The notes: generated by a model not told the origin, from the sequence alone. A stretch of 10,948 nucleotides of DNA from an uncultured Ruminococcus sp. (GCA_902796865.1 CADBQZ010000102.1:1-10948), one strand, 5' to 3'; positions 1-7,794 are shown, counted from the first letter of the stretch. Translations and numbers: made by a program.

Positions 1-1
1 C

Positions 2-112
2 TTGCATATAAAAAAGCTTATGCAGGATCATGTCATCTTAAACGGTGATATTAGATTGCCCGTAAGCCGGCAGGGCGCAAAGGAACTGCGTGATATTGTG
101 ATCTTAAAATAA
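2..112 (+). CDS. C-terminal end of a possible LytTR-type DNA-binding protein (partial)
   Basis: An open frame enters from the left edge and ends at TAA 110-112, leaving 36 residues. The tail reads DHVILNGDIRLPVSRQGAKEL. The pattern 'hydrophobic-x-NG-x(2)-hydrophobic-PVSR-x(3)-KEL' matches how LytTR DNA-binding domains usually end, for example in AgrA/LytR-type response regulators, where the last strand carries an '[IL]P[VI]SR' segment followed by a short helix. The upstream domain that would show whether this is a response regulator or a stand-alone LytTR protein lies outside the window. No clear intrinsic terminator follows; the nearest hairpin is the AT-rich one at 213-240. The assignment rests on a short tail only, so it could be another family. 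Confidence 0.5.
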   Translation: MHIKKLMQDHVILNGDIRLPVSRQGAKELRDIVILK

Positions 113-393
113 GCATTCCTGAAGAGATAGGGAGTAAGTGATCGTACTATAGTGTAACGGTGGGGCGAACGGTAAATATCTATATCGCCAATAGCATTCT
201 GTCACATAAAAAAGAAAATAATATAACAAAATTATTTTCTGTTCAACTGGGTATTTTGGAGAACTTAAAGTTATAAGTATTGAAATAAAAACTCCTTTAT
301 TATATTCTGTATTTTTATTTTTGTTAAGTACCGGTTTAAAAATTCGCTGATGGCGTACAGAAAAAAATGACGATATAAAAATGAAAAAAAGTA
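113..393. other. AT-rich intergenic region without a gene
   Basis: No convincing gene lies here. The antisense open frame across this stretch runs through the tRNA and has no coding character. The only clear structure is a perfect 10-bp AT-rich inverted repeat (213-222 with 231-240, 8-nt loop). Its 3' arm is T-rich and it may act as a weak terminator for the gene ending at 112, but no separate T-run follows it. A looser 9-bp A/T inverted repeat (283-291 with 312-320) could be chance in such AT-rich DNA. Confidence 0.5.
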
Positions 394-423
394 TTGACAG
401 TCGGTAGAAAGATATGATATAAT
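394..423 (+). promoter_or_regulatory. Consensus sigma-A promoter of the tRNA-Leu gene
   Basis: A perfect -35 box TTGACA (394-399) is followed after 18 bp by a perfect -10 box TATAAT (418-423). The -10 box is preceded by TGA, giving an extended -10 (TGNTATAAT, 415-423). Transcription should start about 430, only a few bases before the mature 5' end of the tRNA at 433. Such strength fits a stable-RNA gene. Confidence 0.9.
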
Positions 424-432
424 AATACATAT

Positions 433-519
433 GCCGGTGTGATGGAATTGGCAGACGTGCGAGACTCAAAATCTCGTGTCCGCAAGGACGTACCGGTTCG
501 ACCCCGGTCACCGGCACCA
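433..519 (+). tRNA. tRNA-Leu (anticodon CAA)
   Basis: This is an 87-nt class II tRNA. The acceptor stem is GCCGGTG (433-439) paired with CACCGGC (509-515), all seven pairs perfect, then discriminator A516 and an encoded CCA (517-519). The anticodon arm is CGAGA/TCTCG (460-464, 472-476) around loop CTCAAAA, with anticodon CAA at 467-469, which reads TTG leucine codons. The long variable arm (477-491) forms GTCC-gcaa-GGAC. The T arm is ACCGG-TTCGACC-CCGGT (492-508). The long variable arm fits leucine identity. The gene stands alone, with its own promoter and terminator. No second copy of its 3' end, as an integrated element would leave, was seen in the window. Confidence 0.97.
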
Positions 520-527
520 TTGAGATC

Positions 528-559
528 GCAGGTTCTATATATGGAACCTGTGATTTTTT
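528..559 (+). terminator. Intrinsic terminator of the tRNA-Leu gene
   Basis: An inverted repeat CAGGTTC...GAACCTG (529-535 with 544-550) extends inward through further pairs toward a tight AT loop. It is followed by TGA and a run of six T (554-559). It starts about 10 nt after the tRNA CCA end, as expected for a tRNA terminator. An ATG at 541, in frame with the downstream gene, lies inside this hairpin and so is unlikely to be the translation start. Confidence 0.85.
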
Positions 560-588
560 ATATAGTTTCGACTTTATTGAAACTATAT
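560..588 (+). repeat. 10-bp perfect inverted repeat ahead of the glycerophosphotransferase gene
   Basis: ATATAGTTTC (560-569) and GAAACTATAT (579-588) are exact reverse complements around a 9-nt spacer. The element sits between the tRNA terminator and the next gene and is followed by TTTTAAAG. It may be a second, weaker tandem terminator, an operator, or an attenuator acting on readthrough from the tRNA promoter. The sequence alone cannot separate these. Confidence 0.5.
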
Positions 589-624
589 TTTAAAGCAGAT
601 CATATTTTAATAAGAAGATTAGTT

Positions 625-1827
625 ATGGATATAAAGAAAAGATTATATGAGTTTATAATAAACCGCAGAGCAAAGATTGTAAAAAACAGGTGGGTATTTA
701 TGAGCTTTATTGGACATTATTCGGATAATCCGAAATACCTGTCTATAAAGCTGCACGAGCTTTATCCTGAGATCGAGATAATATGGTGTGTAAGACCTGA
801 ATATCTAAGTCTGCTTCCGGAATATGTTACCGGCGTTGAATATGGTTCCCATGAAGCTGCAAAATATATGTCATCAGCGGAAGTCATAATAGACAATGTT
901 TATGGTGAACGTGCTTTTAATATTTTTGGAAACAGTATTTTTAATAAGATGAAGGCAAAGGTATTAAGCCATTTTTTATATAAAAAAGGTCAGAGGATAT
1001 ATTCTACATGGCATGGCACACCACTGAAAAGAATGGGAAGAGATCAGATCGGAAATAATCTTTCCGGTTATGAATGCCGGGGACTTAAAATGCTTCTTGG
1101 GAACAGATTTACTATGGATATAATGAAGCATCTTACATTTGATAAAGTCCCCATGGAGGTATTGGGGTCGCCCAGGAATGATATACTTTTTGAGCATGAT
1201 GCTGATATTATAAAGAAAAAACTCGGTCTTTCTTTGGACAAAAAGATCCTGCTTTTTGCACCGACATTCCGCAATGACGGCAGAGATGTTGAGGGCAAAA
1301 ATCTGAACAGAAGCGGTCTCGATCAGTTAGCCATGATAGATCTTGACAGGTTATTCAAAACGCTTCATGAAAGGTTCGGCGGTGACTGGGCTATGGTATG
1401 CCGTTTTCACTATAATGTATCGGAAATGGTTGATTGGGGACACCTTGAAAGAAAATGCTGCGGCAGAGTTATAAATGGGAATCTGCATGATGATATGTCA
1501 GAGTATCTTTCAGCAAGTGATATACTTATTACAGATGCAAGTTCATGTATGTTCGACTATATGATAACGGAAAGACCGTGCTTCTTGTTTTTTCCGGATA
1601 TAGACAACTATGCAAATAAAGAAAGAGGCTTTTATATTCAGATAGATGAGCTTCCTTTTCCTATGGCTGTTGATTTTAATGAGCTTATTGATTCGATAAT
1701 GGATTTTAACAGCGATACATACAAGGAAAAAGTTTGCAGATTAAAAGATAGATTGGGATATATGGAGGACGGCAATTCCTCACAGAGAATATTGGAGTGG
1801 ATATTTAAAGATGCAGGCGGCAAATAA
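625..1827 (+). CDS. CDP-glycerol glycerophosphotransferase family protein (teichoic-acid type)
   Basis: This predicted 400-residue cytoplasmic or membrane-peripheral enzyme belongs to the CDP-glycerol:poly(glycerophosphate) glycerophosphotransferase (TagB/TagF-like) family, which adds glycerol- or ribitol-phosphate units to wall teichoic acid or similar polymers. Family landmarks, numbered from the chosen start, appear in the right order: SFIGHYSDNPKY near the N-terminus, WHGTPLKR (W129-H130), GSPRND (181-186), APTFR (212-216), RFHYN with H262, DASSCMFD (304-311), then PDIDNYANKERGFY. The histidines of the HGT and FHY motifs are conserved and important in characterised members. I chose ATG 625, which has an AAGAAG-like site 7 nt upstream, because it leaves the usual compact family N-terminus; the longer frame runs back through the tRNA terminator and the tRNA itself. 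No N-terminal GT2 domain is present. The 3' end overlaps the flippase gene by 17 nt. Which polyol phosphate is used cannot be told. Confidence 0.88.
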   Translation: MDIKKRLYEFIINRRAKIVKNRWVFMSFIGHYSDNPKYLSIKLHELYPEIEIIWCVRPEYLSLLPEYVTGVEYGSHEAAKYMSSAEVIIDNVYGERAFNIFGNSIFNKMKAKVLSHFLYKKGQRIYSTWHGTPLKRMGRDQIGNNLSGYECRGLKMLLGNRFTMDIMKHLTFDKVPMEVLGSPRNDILFEHDADIIKKKLGLSLDKKILLFAPTFRNDGRDVEGKNLNRSGLDQLAMIDLDRLFKTLHERFGGDWAMVCRFHYNVSEMVDWGHLERKCCGRVINGNLHDDMSEYLSASDILITDASSCMFDYMITERPCFLFFPDIDNYANKERGFYIQIDELPFPMAVDFNELIDSIMDFNSDTYKEKVCRLKDRLGYMEDGNSSQRILEWIFKDAGGK

Positions 1828-3268
1828 AGTTATATCAAAATGGAGATCAATGTCAGATGCTGCAAAAGCTTCTATTGTATTTGTAGTATCATCGTTTCTC
1901 CTGAAAGGAATATCATTCATTACTACCCCTGTATTTACAAGACTGATAGATACTGAGCAATACGGCATTATCGCCGAGTTCAATTCCTGGCAGACTGTTC
2001 TTGAAGTTTTTGCACTTCTTGGACTTACTTCAGCAGGGGTATTTAATGTAGGCCTTAATGACTATAAGGACAGAAGAAGTCAGTATATGTCACTGGCGCT
2101 GACCGTATGCAATATTTCAACGCTTATCGTTTTTACAGTAATAATGTTTTTAAAGATACCGTTTGGAAGCGGCTTTATTCTTCCGACCGGGCTTCTTGCA
2201 GCGATGTTTTTGAATTTTATGATACAGCCTGCACAGATATTCTGGATGACAAGACAGCGGTATGAATATAAATACAAGCTTGCGGTTTTGCTTACAGTAC
2301 TTTCAACGTTCCTTATACAGGGTGGATCAATTATTTGCGTTATGATGACTGCTGATACAAATAATTTAGCAGCGGTGAAGATATGGAGCGGAGTTTTAGC
2401 CGGTGCTGTTATTTCGATACCGATATATATATATATTTACGTTCACGGCAAATGCTTTTACGAACGTGATATGCTAAAACAGCTTTTGAAATTTGCTTTG
2501 CCGCTTTTGCCGCATTATCTTGCACAGCATATAATGGCAGGTGCGGACAGGATAATGCTTGCTAATATGACAAGCAGATCTGAGGCGGGCATATATTCTG
2601 TTGTGCTTAATATAAGTGTTATTGCCACAATAATCTGGAATTCTATAAATGCTTCTATAGTACCTTATACATTCGAGCATATGAACGAAAAGGATTATAA
2701 AAGCATAAATAAAATGGTGATACCTATAATAGCAGGTTTTGCTTGTATATGCGTTATAGTAACTGCGGCAGCGCCCGAGATAATATGGGTGCTTGCACCG
2801 AAGGAATACCAAAGCGGAGTATATGCTGTTCCGCCGGTAGTAGCTATGGCTTTTCTGTCAGCTTTGTATAACATTTATGCAAATATAGAGTTTTATCATA
2901 AAAAGTCGATATATATCGCTTTTGCTACAGTTGTTTCAGCGGCTGTTAATGTAGGGGCAAACGCTTTGTTGATACCATTATTTGGTTTTGTGGGAGCCGC
3001 ATATACGACCCTTATATCTTATATCGTTCTCATTATGATACACTATTGGGGATACAGAAAAGCGCAGAAAGAGCGTGTTTACAACGACAAGCTAATAATG
3101 CTTATGGCGCTATCAGGCATTGCGGTATGTGAGTTTATGAATCTGCTGTATCTGAATAATATAGTAAGGTATATCGTTTTAGGCTGTATATTCATTATTG
3201 CTCTGATATTCAGAAAAAAATTTATATCTGTGGTAGTCCGTCAGATAGAACGAATAAGGGCACATTGA
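1811..3268 (+). CDS. Wzx-like polysaccharide / oligosaccharide flippase
   Basis: This 485-residue, highly hydrophobic protein has roughly a dozen or more membrane helices spread along its whole length. It is predicted to flip lipid-linked oligosaccharide or polymer precursors across the cytoplasmic membrane (MATE/MVF-type polysaccharide biosynthesis family). The N-terminal segment (residues about 15-52) has the typical layout SSFLLKGISFITTPVFTRL followed by 'EQYG', the hallmark start of Wzx/PST flippases. Length is normal. The start ATG 1811 lies inside the preceding gene, 17 nt before its end, with GGAG at 1794-1797 as a somewhat distant ribosome binding site. ATG 1850 (residue 14), with GGAG only 4 nt upstream, is an alternative. 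The overlap suggests translational coupling with the glycerophosphotransferase, so the two probably handle the same glycopolymer. A (AT)7 tract lies within the gene. The gene ends just before a strong terminator. Confidence 0.88.
   Translation: MQAANKVISKWRSMSDAAKASIVFVVSSFLLKGISFITTPVFTRLIDTEQYGIIAEFNSWQTVLEVFALLGLTSAGVFNVGLNDYKDRRSQYMSLALTVCNISTLIVFTVIMFLKIPFGSGFILPTGLLAAMFLNFMIQPAQIFWMTRQRYEYKYKLAVLLTVLSTFLIQGGSIICVMMTADTNNLAAVKIWSGVLAGAVISIPIYIYIYVHGKCFYERDMLKQLLKFALPLLPHYLAQHIMAGADRIMLANMTSRSEAGIYSVVLNISVIATIIWNSINASIVPYTFEHMNEKDYKSINKMVIPIIAGFACICVIVTAAAPEIIWVLAPKEYQSGVYAVPPVVAMAFLSALYNIYANIEFYHKKSIYIAFATVVSAAVNVGANALLIPLFGFVGAAYTTLISYIVLIMIHYWGYRKAQKERVYNDKLIMLMALSGIAVCEFMNLLYLNNIVRYIVLGCIFIIALIFRKKFISVVVRQIERIRAH
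2423..2436 (+). repeat. (AT)7 dinucleotide tract inside the flippase gene
   Basis: Fourteen bases of perfect alternating AT encode alternating Ile-Tyr residues (around 205-211) in a membrane helix of the flippase. Loss or gain of one unit would shift the reading frame. The hydrophobic I/Y stretch is also compatible with an ordinary membrane segment in an AT-rich genome. Confidence 0.8.
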
Positions 3269-3275
3269 TATAATT

Positions 3276-3309
3276 AAAGCAGGTATGGTTGTAACATACC
3301 TGCTTTTTT
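3276..3309. terminator. Strong intrinsic terminator between convergent genes
   Basis: AAAGCAGGTATG (3276-3287) pairs perfectly with CATACCTGCTTT (3295-3306) around a 7-nt loop. On the plus strand the T-run 3304-3309 follows, giving a classic terminator 8 nt after the flippase stop codon. On the minus strand the hairpin lies just beyond the stop of the convergent gene at 3320 and is followed by TTTAATTATA, so it probably terminates both operons, more strongly for the plus strand. Confidence 0.92.
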
Positions 3310-3319
3310 ATAGATAATA

Positions 3320-5650
3320 TCAATGCCAGAAGCAAATCAGTCTTTCGAGTTCTGTAAGCATATTCGGGTCGTGTTTATGCAGCAGATAATCGTGTATCGA
3401 GATAAGGAGCGCTCCGAAGAGTATCCATGATATAACTGTTGTGATAGAAAGCGCACAAACACTTTTTCCTGAAATTACCGGGAATTTTTCAATTCTGGAC
3501 TGAAGTTCAAGTGCCATAAATATTGATAAAAGTCCAAGTATAGGAAGTATATCTCCGAGATAGTCAACGATGATACCGCCGACACAGAAATCCATGAATG
3601 CTACTATTACCGAAAGGATCGGGATAAGAATATAAGTGTAGCTTTTTATGCGGTTGTCATTATATCTGTAAGGAGATGTTTTTCTGTGCCTTGTATGCCA
3701 TACAAAGAATGGTGCGGCAGCGAATCCGAAAAGTATTATCGGCAGATTGAATATACCGAAGTTTGCTGCTTCATACATATATTTTCCTTCGTTGCAAAGC
3801 AGAGCGCCGGATTGTGCTATATACGGGAAATCGCCGGTGAATGCAAACGGCTGAAGGAAATAATGCACGAACGATGACGGAAGAAGTGAAATATCTATTT
3901 TATTTGCGTGTATATCACTTACTGTAAGCTGATAAGCCTGTCCAAAATCAAAGTATGAGCCGAATCTTGCTTTGTTATACATAAAGACGAACACAAGTCC
4001 TATAATAACTGGTACGATGAATGCCGCAGCAGATGAGATCTTCTTTTTGATCGTGTATTCACGTCTTACAAGTATAGCTATGAAGACAGGAGCAAGTATC
4101 AGTGCACTTATTGATTTGGAAGGTCGTGACTGTACACAGGCTGCGAATGCAAGACCGCTTATGATAAGCAATGGGATGGATTTTTTTTCATTAAGACGGT
4201 TATAAGCACCAAATCCGGTCCATAAGCATAGCAGCAGGAAGAAGGTGCCGACGACCGACGGAAGACTGTATTGGCTCGAATACTGAACGCCAAGATATAT
4301 ACCAGTCATCATAGGGGCGGCTGCAATGCTGACTAGCAGCAGCAAAAGATTAGGTTTCTTTATGAATTTTTTGATAAATGCAAGTATCGCTCCTGTTGCT
4401 GTTATTGCGGCAAGTATTCCGAAGAATACACAGGTCGAGTTCATAGTAGGAAGATCACCGTTTATCCAGTAATACGGAACGTAGTACAGGAATATAGGAA
4501 CTACAGTATAATATGAATAGTATTTCCCGTCGTGATATGCTCTGTCCCAAAGATAATTCAGACCGTCACGCTGTGAATAGTCGTAAGGGTTTTCAAGCGC
4601 CATAAATTCCTGATCCGGTTCTGTTTCAAGATACAGTCTGTCTTCCGTGAAAGCATCATACATCTGGACGTATGGATCTTTGTATGTCAGATCCATATCG
4701 GCTTTGTAGTCTATCGGTATTTCATCCTTTTCTCTGAACTCAAACATTGACATACAGCATATACCGGTCAGAACTATTATTGCTGCACAGTGGAAACGAT
4801 TTTTTGAATCATATGTGATCTTGTAGAGATCGTAAGTCACTATTGCTATGACTGCGAGTATAACTGCAAGGAGTATCAGCATTCTTATAGTTTCAAATGT
4901 ATACGGCAGAGCAAAAGACATTGAAACTGAACTGAGTTTTACAGAGTGATTCTGCATTTCGCTTATGTTTACCTGAAATGATCTTAGCTGTTCATACGGC
5001 TTTATAGCAAAATCCAGTGGCTTTTCGTATTTTCCTGAAAAATACTTGCTTCCGACAGAAATAAAGCTGTTTGAGAAATTGTTATCCTTCATAGCAATAG
5101 TTGCTTTAAGGAATGTATCTTCGCTTTCAAATTCAAGCCTTATGGATCTTATATTCTCCTTGGAATTTACGTCAAAGATCACACTGCCGTCGCTGCTGAA
5201 AACTATTCCGTCCGGTGCGATAGAGACCGAGTCTGAAAAGTCGGTATGAGCTTTTGAAAGATCCATTAAATATTTTTTATCATTCTGAGTAAAACGGTTA
5301 AAATTGAAAATAAATGATTCCGCTATAAAGCAGACCAATGCGGCTATAGCAGCACGCTTCAGAAAAATATTTGTTTTTTCATGTGGAATATATTTTCTGA
5401 GCACAAAGCCACCAAAGCATATGATAGTAAGTACTGCCGCTGCAAGAGCAGAAGGAGCTTTCTCAAAATACGAAAGAACTGGTATCGTAAGTCCGAATAT
5501 AAGCCATACTGTCGTATTGACAGCGGTAAATACAGCACTTTTTTTGATCAGATTTTTTTTATCATCAACAAATGGAAGAAAATATCCTACGGCTGTAAGG
5601 ATCATACAGCACACTAATGATGATATAAGTGCAGGTAAAAGATGAGTCAT
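3320..5650 (-). CDS. Large polytopic membrane protein, GT-C-like glycosyltransferase candidate
   Basis: A 776-residue integral membrane protein. Four N-terminal helices (about 3-26, 38-61, 67-84, 98-117) are followed by a soluble segment of about 135 residues (118-254) rich in beta-forming sequence, then two helices (255-274, 287-303), a loop, and many more helices to the C-terminus. The loop before the next helix carries ENPYDYSQR (353-361), WD (368-369) and HDGKYYSYY (373-381), then VVPIFLYYVPYYW. This resembles the acidic, aromatic-rich outer loop next to a membrane helix in GT-C glycosyltransferases, which use polyprenyl-phosphate sugars on the outer face. The exact family is not recognised, so enzymatic function is inference. 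Start: ATG 5650 has GAGAGG 9 nt upstream; the longer frame begins at TTG 5677 inside a hairpin and is less likely. It is the last gene of a three-gene operon with a GtrA protein and a FAD enzyme, which supports a role in envelope glycosylation. Confidence 0.75.
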   Translation of the reverse strand: MTHLLPALISSLVCCMILTAVGYFLPFVDDKKNLIKKSAVFTAVNTTVWLIFGLTIPVLSYFEKAPSALAAAVLTIICFGGFVLRKYIPHEKTNIFLKRAAIAALVCFIAESFIFNFNRFTQNDKKYLMDLSKAHTDFSDSVSIAPDGIVFSSDGSVIFDVNSKENIRSIRLEFESEDTFLKATIAMKDNNFSNSFISVGSKYFSGKYEKPLDFAIKPYEQLRSFQVNISEMQNHSVKLSSVSMSFALPYTFETIRMLILLAVILAVIAIVTYDLYKITYDSKNRFHCAAIIVLTGICCMSMFEFREKDEIPIDYKADMDLTYKDPYVQMYDAFTEDRLYLETEPDQEFMALENPYDYSQRDGLNYLWDRAYHDGKYYSYYTVVPIFLYYVPYYWINGDLPTMNSTCVFFGILAAITATGAILAFIKKFIKKPNLLLLLVSIAAAPMMTGIYLGVQYSSQYSLPSVVGTFFLLLCLWTGFGAYNRLNEKKSIPLLIISGLAFAACVQSRPSKSISALILAPVFIAILVRREYTIKKKISSAAAFIVPVIIGLVFVFMYNKARFGSYFDFGQAYQLTVSDIHANKIDISLLPSSFVHYFLQPFAFTGDFPYIAQSGALLCNEGKYMYEAANFGIFNLPIILFGFAAAPFFVWHTRHRKTSPYRYNDNRIKSYTYILIPILSVIVAFMDFCVGGIIVDYLGDILPILGLLSIFMALELQSRIEKFPVISGKSVCALSITTVISWILFGALLISIHDYLLHKHDPNMLTELERLICFWH

Positions 5651-5668
5651 GATTTTATTCCTCTCAAA

Positions 5669-5699
5669 ATAAGGCAATACTATTCAAGTATCGCCTTAT
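5669..5699 (-). terminator. Intercistronic hairpin, possible partial terminator
   Basis: On the minus strand ATAAGGC-G-ATAC and GTAT-T-GCCTTAT form a 12-pair stem with one mismatch and a 7-nt loop, followed by TTTTG. It starts 5 nt after the stop codon of the FAD enzyme gene and ends 18 nt before the start of the next gene. The short T-run suggests partial termination or RNA stabilisation that would lower expression of the membrane protein relative to the two upstream genes. Confidence 0.55.
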
Positions 5700-5703
5700 G
5701 TGT

Positions 5704-7260
5704 TTATTTGTTTTTTTCTTCGTGATATTCTTTTTCTGTGTTTACGCTCCAGATATTATCCTTGGTCTTTATGCCGCCGATGATGTTCTTTACAGTTTCA
5801 AATGATGTTACCATAGAGTGATCCATGTTGTTGTAGCGGTGCTGACCGTTTCTTCCGACACAATAAAGATTTTCGATACCGCTTAAATATTCGATAAGGG
5901 TATCCATTTCTTCGTATGTGTCAAAATAAGCAGGATAAGCTTTCTTTACTCTTTCAACATGAGTATCGAGTACCTGTTTCGGGTCGGAGATGAGTCCAAG
6001 CTTTACCATTTCGCTTACACCGAATTTAGAGAATTTCTGATCCGGCATAGTCCAGAACTTGTCGCCTTCGTCAACGAAGTATTCAAGACCAAGCCATACT
6101 GTATTTTTAAGATCCTTTACGAGATACGGTGACCAGTTATTGTAAAGCTGGAATCTTCCCATCTTAACACGTCTGTCCTGTACGTATACCCAACAGTCGG
6201 GAACAATATTTCCTACTGTTTTAAGATTTGTTTTGTTTTTGAGATTGAGCTTCGGAACGAGTACGCCGAGCGTCATATAATCACGGTAGGGAAGTCCGGC
6301 AGCTATTCTTGCGGGAGTTTCCGGAACATCATTCATACCTGCAACGAGGTCACGGACAGGCATTGACGATATAACATGATCTGCTTCAAGCTTTGTCTGT
6401 TTTCCGTCTTTTTCGTAAGTAACGCCTGTCATCTTGTTTCCGTCTTTGTGGAGCTTTACAGCTTTTGCGTTCATTATAATAGTACCGCCGAGCTTTTTGA
6501 ACTCGTCTGCTGTGATCTCCCAAAGCTGTCCGGGTCCGAACTTAGGGTATTTGAATTCTTCTATAAGTGATGTATTTACTTTACGATTTTTCACTTTAAG
6601 AGTTTTTCCGAAAAAGTCTTTTATGATACCTACTATAGAAAGACCCTTTGTTCTCTGTGCGCCCCATGAAGCGTCTATTTCACTAGGATGTCTTCCCCAA
6701 AGATTTTCTGTGTAGTATTCAAAGAACATTGAATACAGCTTTTTTCCGAAGCAGTTGATATAGAAATTTTCAAGGCTGTTTTCCGGCTTTTTGTGAACAG
6801 CGGAAGCAACATAGCTAGCTCCCACCTTCATTGTTGTAAGAAAGCCGAAATTCTTGATAGTTTCCGGTTTCAGAGATACTGGATAATCATAGAATTTATT
6901 GTCAAAAAGTATTCTTGATACTCTGTGTCTTGTAAGCATTACACGGTCGCTTTTTTCAGGATCCGGACCGTTCTTCTGAAGCGGTACTTTTCTTTCGAGA
7001 AGCCTGTCATCAAAGCTTGGAGCGCCCTGCATAGGAAGCATCTCGTTCCACCATTTGTTTACTTCCGGCATTTTCGAGAAAAAGCGGTGTCCGCCCATAT
7101 CCATTCGGTTGCCTTTATATTTTACAGTCTTTGAGATACCGCCGATCTCTGAGGACTCCTCAAGTACAGTTACTTCATATTTTTCACCTGCTTGTTTCAG
7201 CAGCTCATAAGCGGCAGTAAGTCCGGCAGGACCTGCGCCGATAACAACGACTTTTTCCAT
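5704..7260 (-). CDS. FAD-dependent oxidoreductase / UDP-galactopyranose-mutase-like enzyme
   Basis: A 518-residue soluble flavoprotein. A Rossmann dinucleotide-binding motif opens the protein: [17 protein letters not shown] with G8, G10, G13, followed by an acidic strand end (EES) and the GG motif [11 protein letters not shown] second conserved block, [12 protein letters not shown], parallels the segment that lines the flavin in UDP-galactopyranose mutases and HemG/amine-oxidase-like proteins. The C-terminal block [16 protein letters not shown] (468-483) is the usual flavin-contacting end of this COG1232-type family. At 518 residues it is much longer than classical UDP-galactopyranose mutase (about 370-390), so the sugar substrate is uncertain. 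Start ATG 7260 has AAAGGAG 10 nt upstream. It follows the GtrA gene by 15 nt and precedes the membrane transferase. The context supports making or isomerising an activated sugar, not protoporphyrinogen oxidation. Confidence 0.82.
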   Translation of the reverse strand: MEKVVVIGAGPAGLTAAYELLKQAGEKYEVTVLEESSEIGGISKTVKYKGNRMDMGGHRFFSKMPEVNKWWNEMLPMQGAPSFDDRLLERKVPLQKNGPDPEKSDRVMLTRHRVSRILFDNKFYDYPVSLKPETIKNFGFLTTMKVGASYVASAVHKKPENSLENFYINCFGKKLYSMFFEYYTENLWGRHPSEIDASWGAQRTKGLSIVGIIKDFFGKTLKVKNRKVNTSLIEEFKYPKFGPGQLWEITADEFKKLGGTIIMNAKAVKLHKDGNKMTGVTYEKDGKQTKLEADHVISSMPVRDLVAGMNDVPETPARIAAGLPYRDYMTLGVLVPKLNLKNKTNLKTVGNIVPDCWVYVQDRRVKMGRFQLYNNWSPYLVKDLKNTVWLGLEYFVDEGDKFWTMPDQKFSKFGVSEMVKLGLISDPKQVLDTHVERVKKAYPAYFDTYEEMDTLIEYLSGIENLYCVGRNGQHRYNNMDHSMVTSFETVKNIIGGIKTKDNIWSVNTEKEYHEEKNK

Positions 7261-7275
7261 TTAAAATATACTCCT

Positions 7276-7728
7276 TTAATATAGTAAGATTTTTCTTGCG
7301 AGAAAATTGTATACAAGGACGATCATAGCGACAACGATCTTTGCGGCGTATTGGTTTATTGAGAATACCCATTCAGTCGCAACGAGCATCAGCAGAACGT
7401 TAAGACCCCAGCCGATGATCCCTATGACAGTATACCATAGAAATTCGCTTTTTTTACCTGTTTTTGCATCTTCTGTAAAGACGAACTTTTTAGATAAAAG
7501 AAAATTCACGATCAGACCGCATATAAAGCCGGCTGTCGTTCCACAGACGGTAGAGACAGCATTGTTCCCCATAAGGAAGAAGATAAGTGCCGAAACACCG
7601 TAGTCAACTATAAAGGCTATACCGCCGACAAAGCAGTAACGAAAAAATTTTAAAAATCCGTTATCAGTCGGAGTGAAAAATAGTGCTTTGAGATCGAATC
7701 TGAACAAAAGTGTAAAGAATTCTTTCAA
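7276..7728 (-). CDS. GtrA family membrane protein
   Basis: A predicted 150-residue protein with four membrane helices (about 31-53, 58-78, 96-117, 126-145). It has the typical GtrA landmarks: F-V-G-G-x(4)-VDYG in helix 1, NFLLSKKFVF after helix 2, and a C-terminal YNFLARKILLY. GtrA proteins are linked to translocation or recruitment of polyprenyl-phosphate-linked sugars for cell surface glycosylation. Start: the longest frame begins at ATG 7782, but that codon has no ribosome binding site and would lie only about 6 nt from the predicted transcription start. TTG 7728 has GGGAGG with an 8-nt spacer and gives the normal GtrA length, so I choose it. First gene of the operon. The usual partner, a GT2 polyprenyl-phosphate glycosyltransferase, is not in the window. 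Confidence 0.87.
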   Translation of the reverse strand: MKEFFTLLFRFDLKALFFTPTDNGFLKFFRYCFVGGIAFIVDYGVSALIFFLMGNNAVSTVCGTTAGFICGLIVNFLLSKKFVFTEDAKTGKKSEFLWYTVIGIIGWGLNVLLMLVATEWVFSINQYAAKIVVAMIVLVYNFLARKILLY

Positions 7729-7794
7729 CGGTATGCCCTCCCAGTAGTCAAATTTACAATTATATATCTTCCGAACCGTCATAATACTTACAAT

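Noticed and set aside
213..240. AT-rich 10-bp hairpin as a definite terminator of the LytTR-like gene
   Set aside because: It lies 100 nt after the stop, contains almost only A/T pairs and has no separate T-run after the stem, so it is mentioned only as a weak possibility.
104..520. 138-residue minus-strand open frame
   Set aside because: It begins at the tRNA end and reads antisense through the tRNA-Leu and its promoter; the MVPVTGVEPVRP-type start is a known artefact of antisense tRNA translation.
439..624. N-terminal 62 residues of the longest glycerophosphotransferase frame
   Set aside because: This part is encoded by the tRNA, its terminator and the inverted repeat; the family N-terminus fits a start at 625.
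2474..2812. 112-residue minus-strand frame within the flippase
   Set aside because: It is the shadow of a well-supported membrane protein gene; its His/Tyr/Cys-rich content reflects the complement of hydrophobic codons.
5304..5645. 113-residue plus-strand frame opposite the large membrane protein
   Set aside because: No ribosome binding site; it is complementary to the N-terminal membrane helices of the minus-strand gene.
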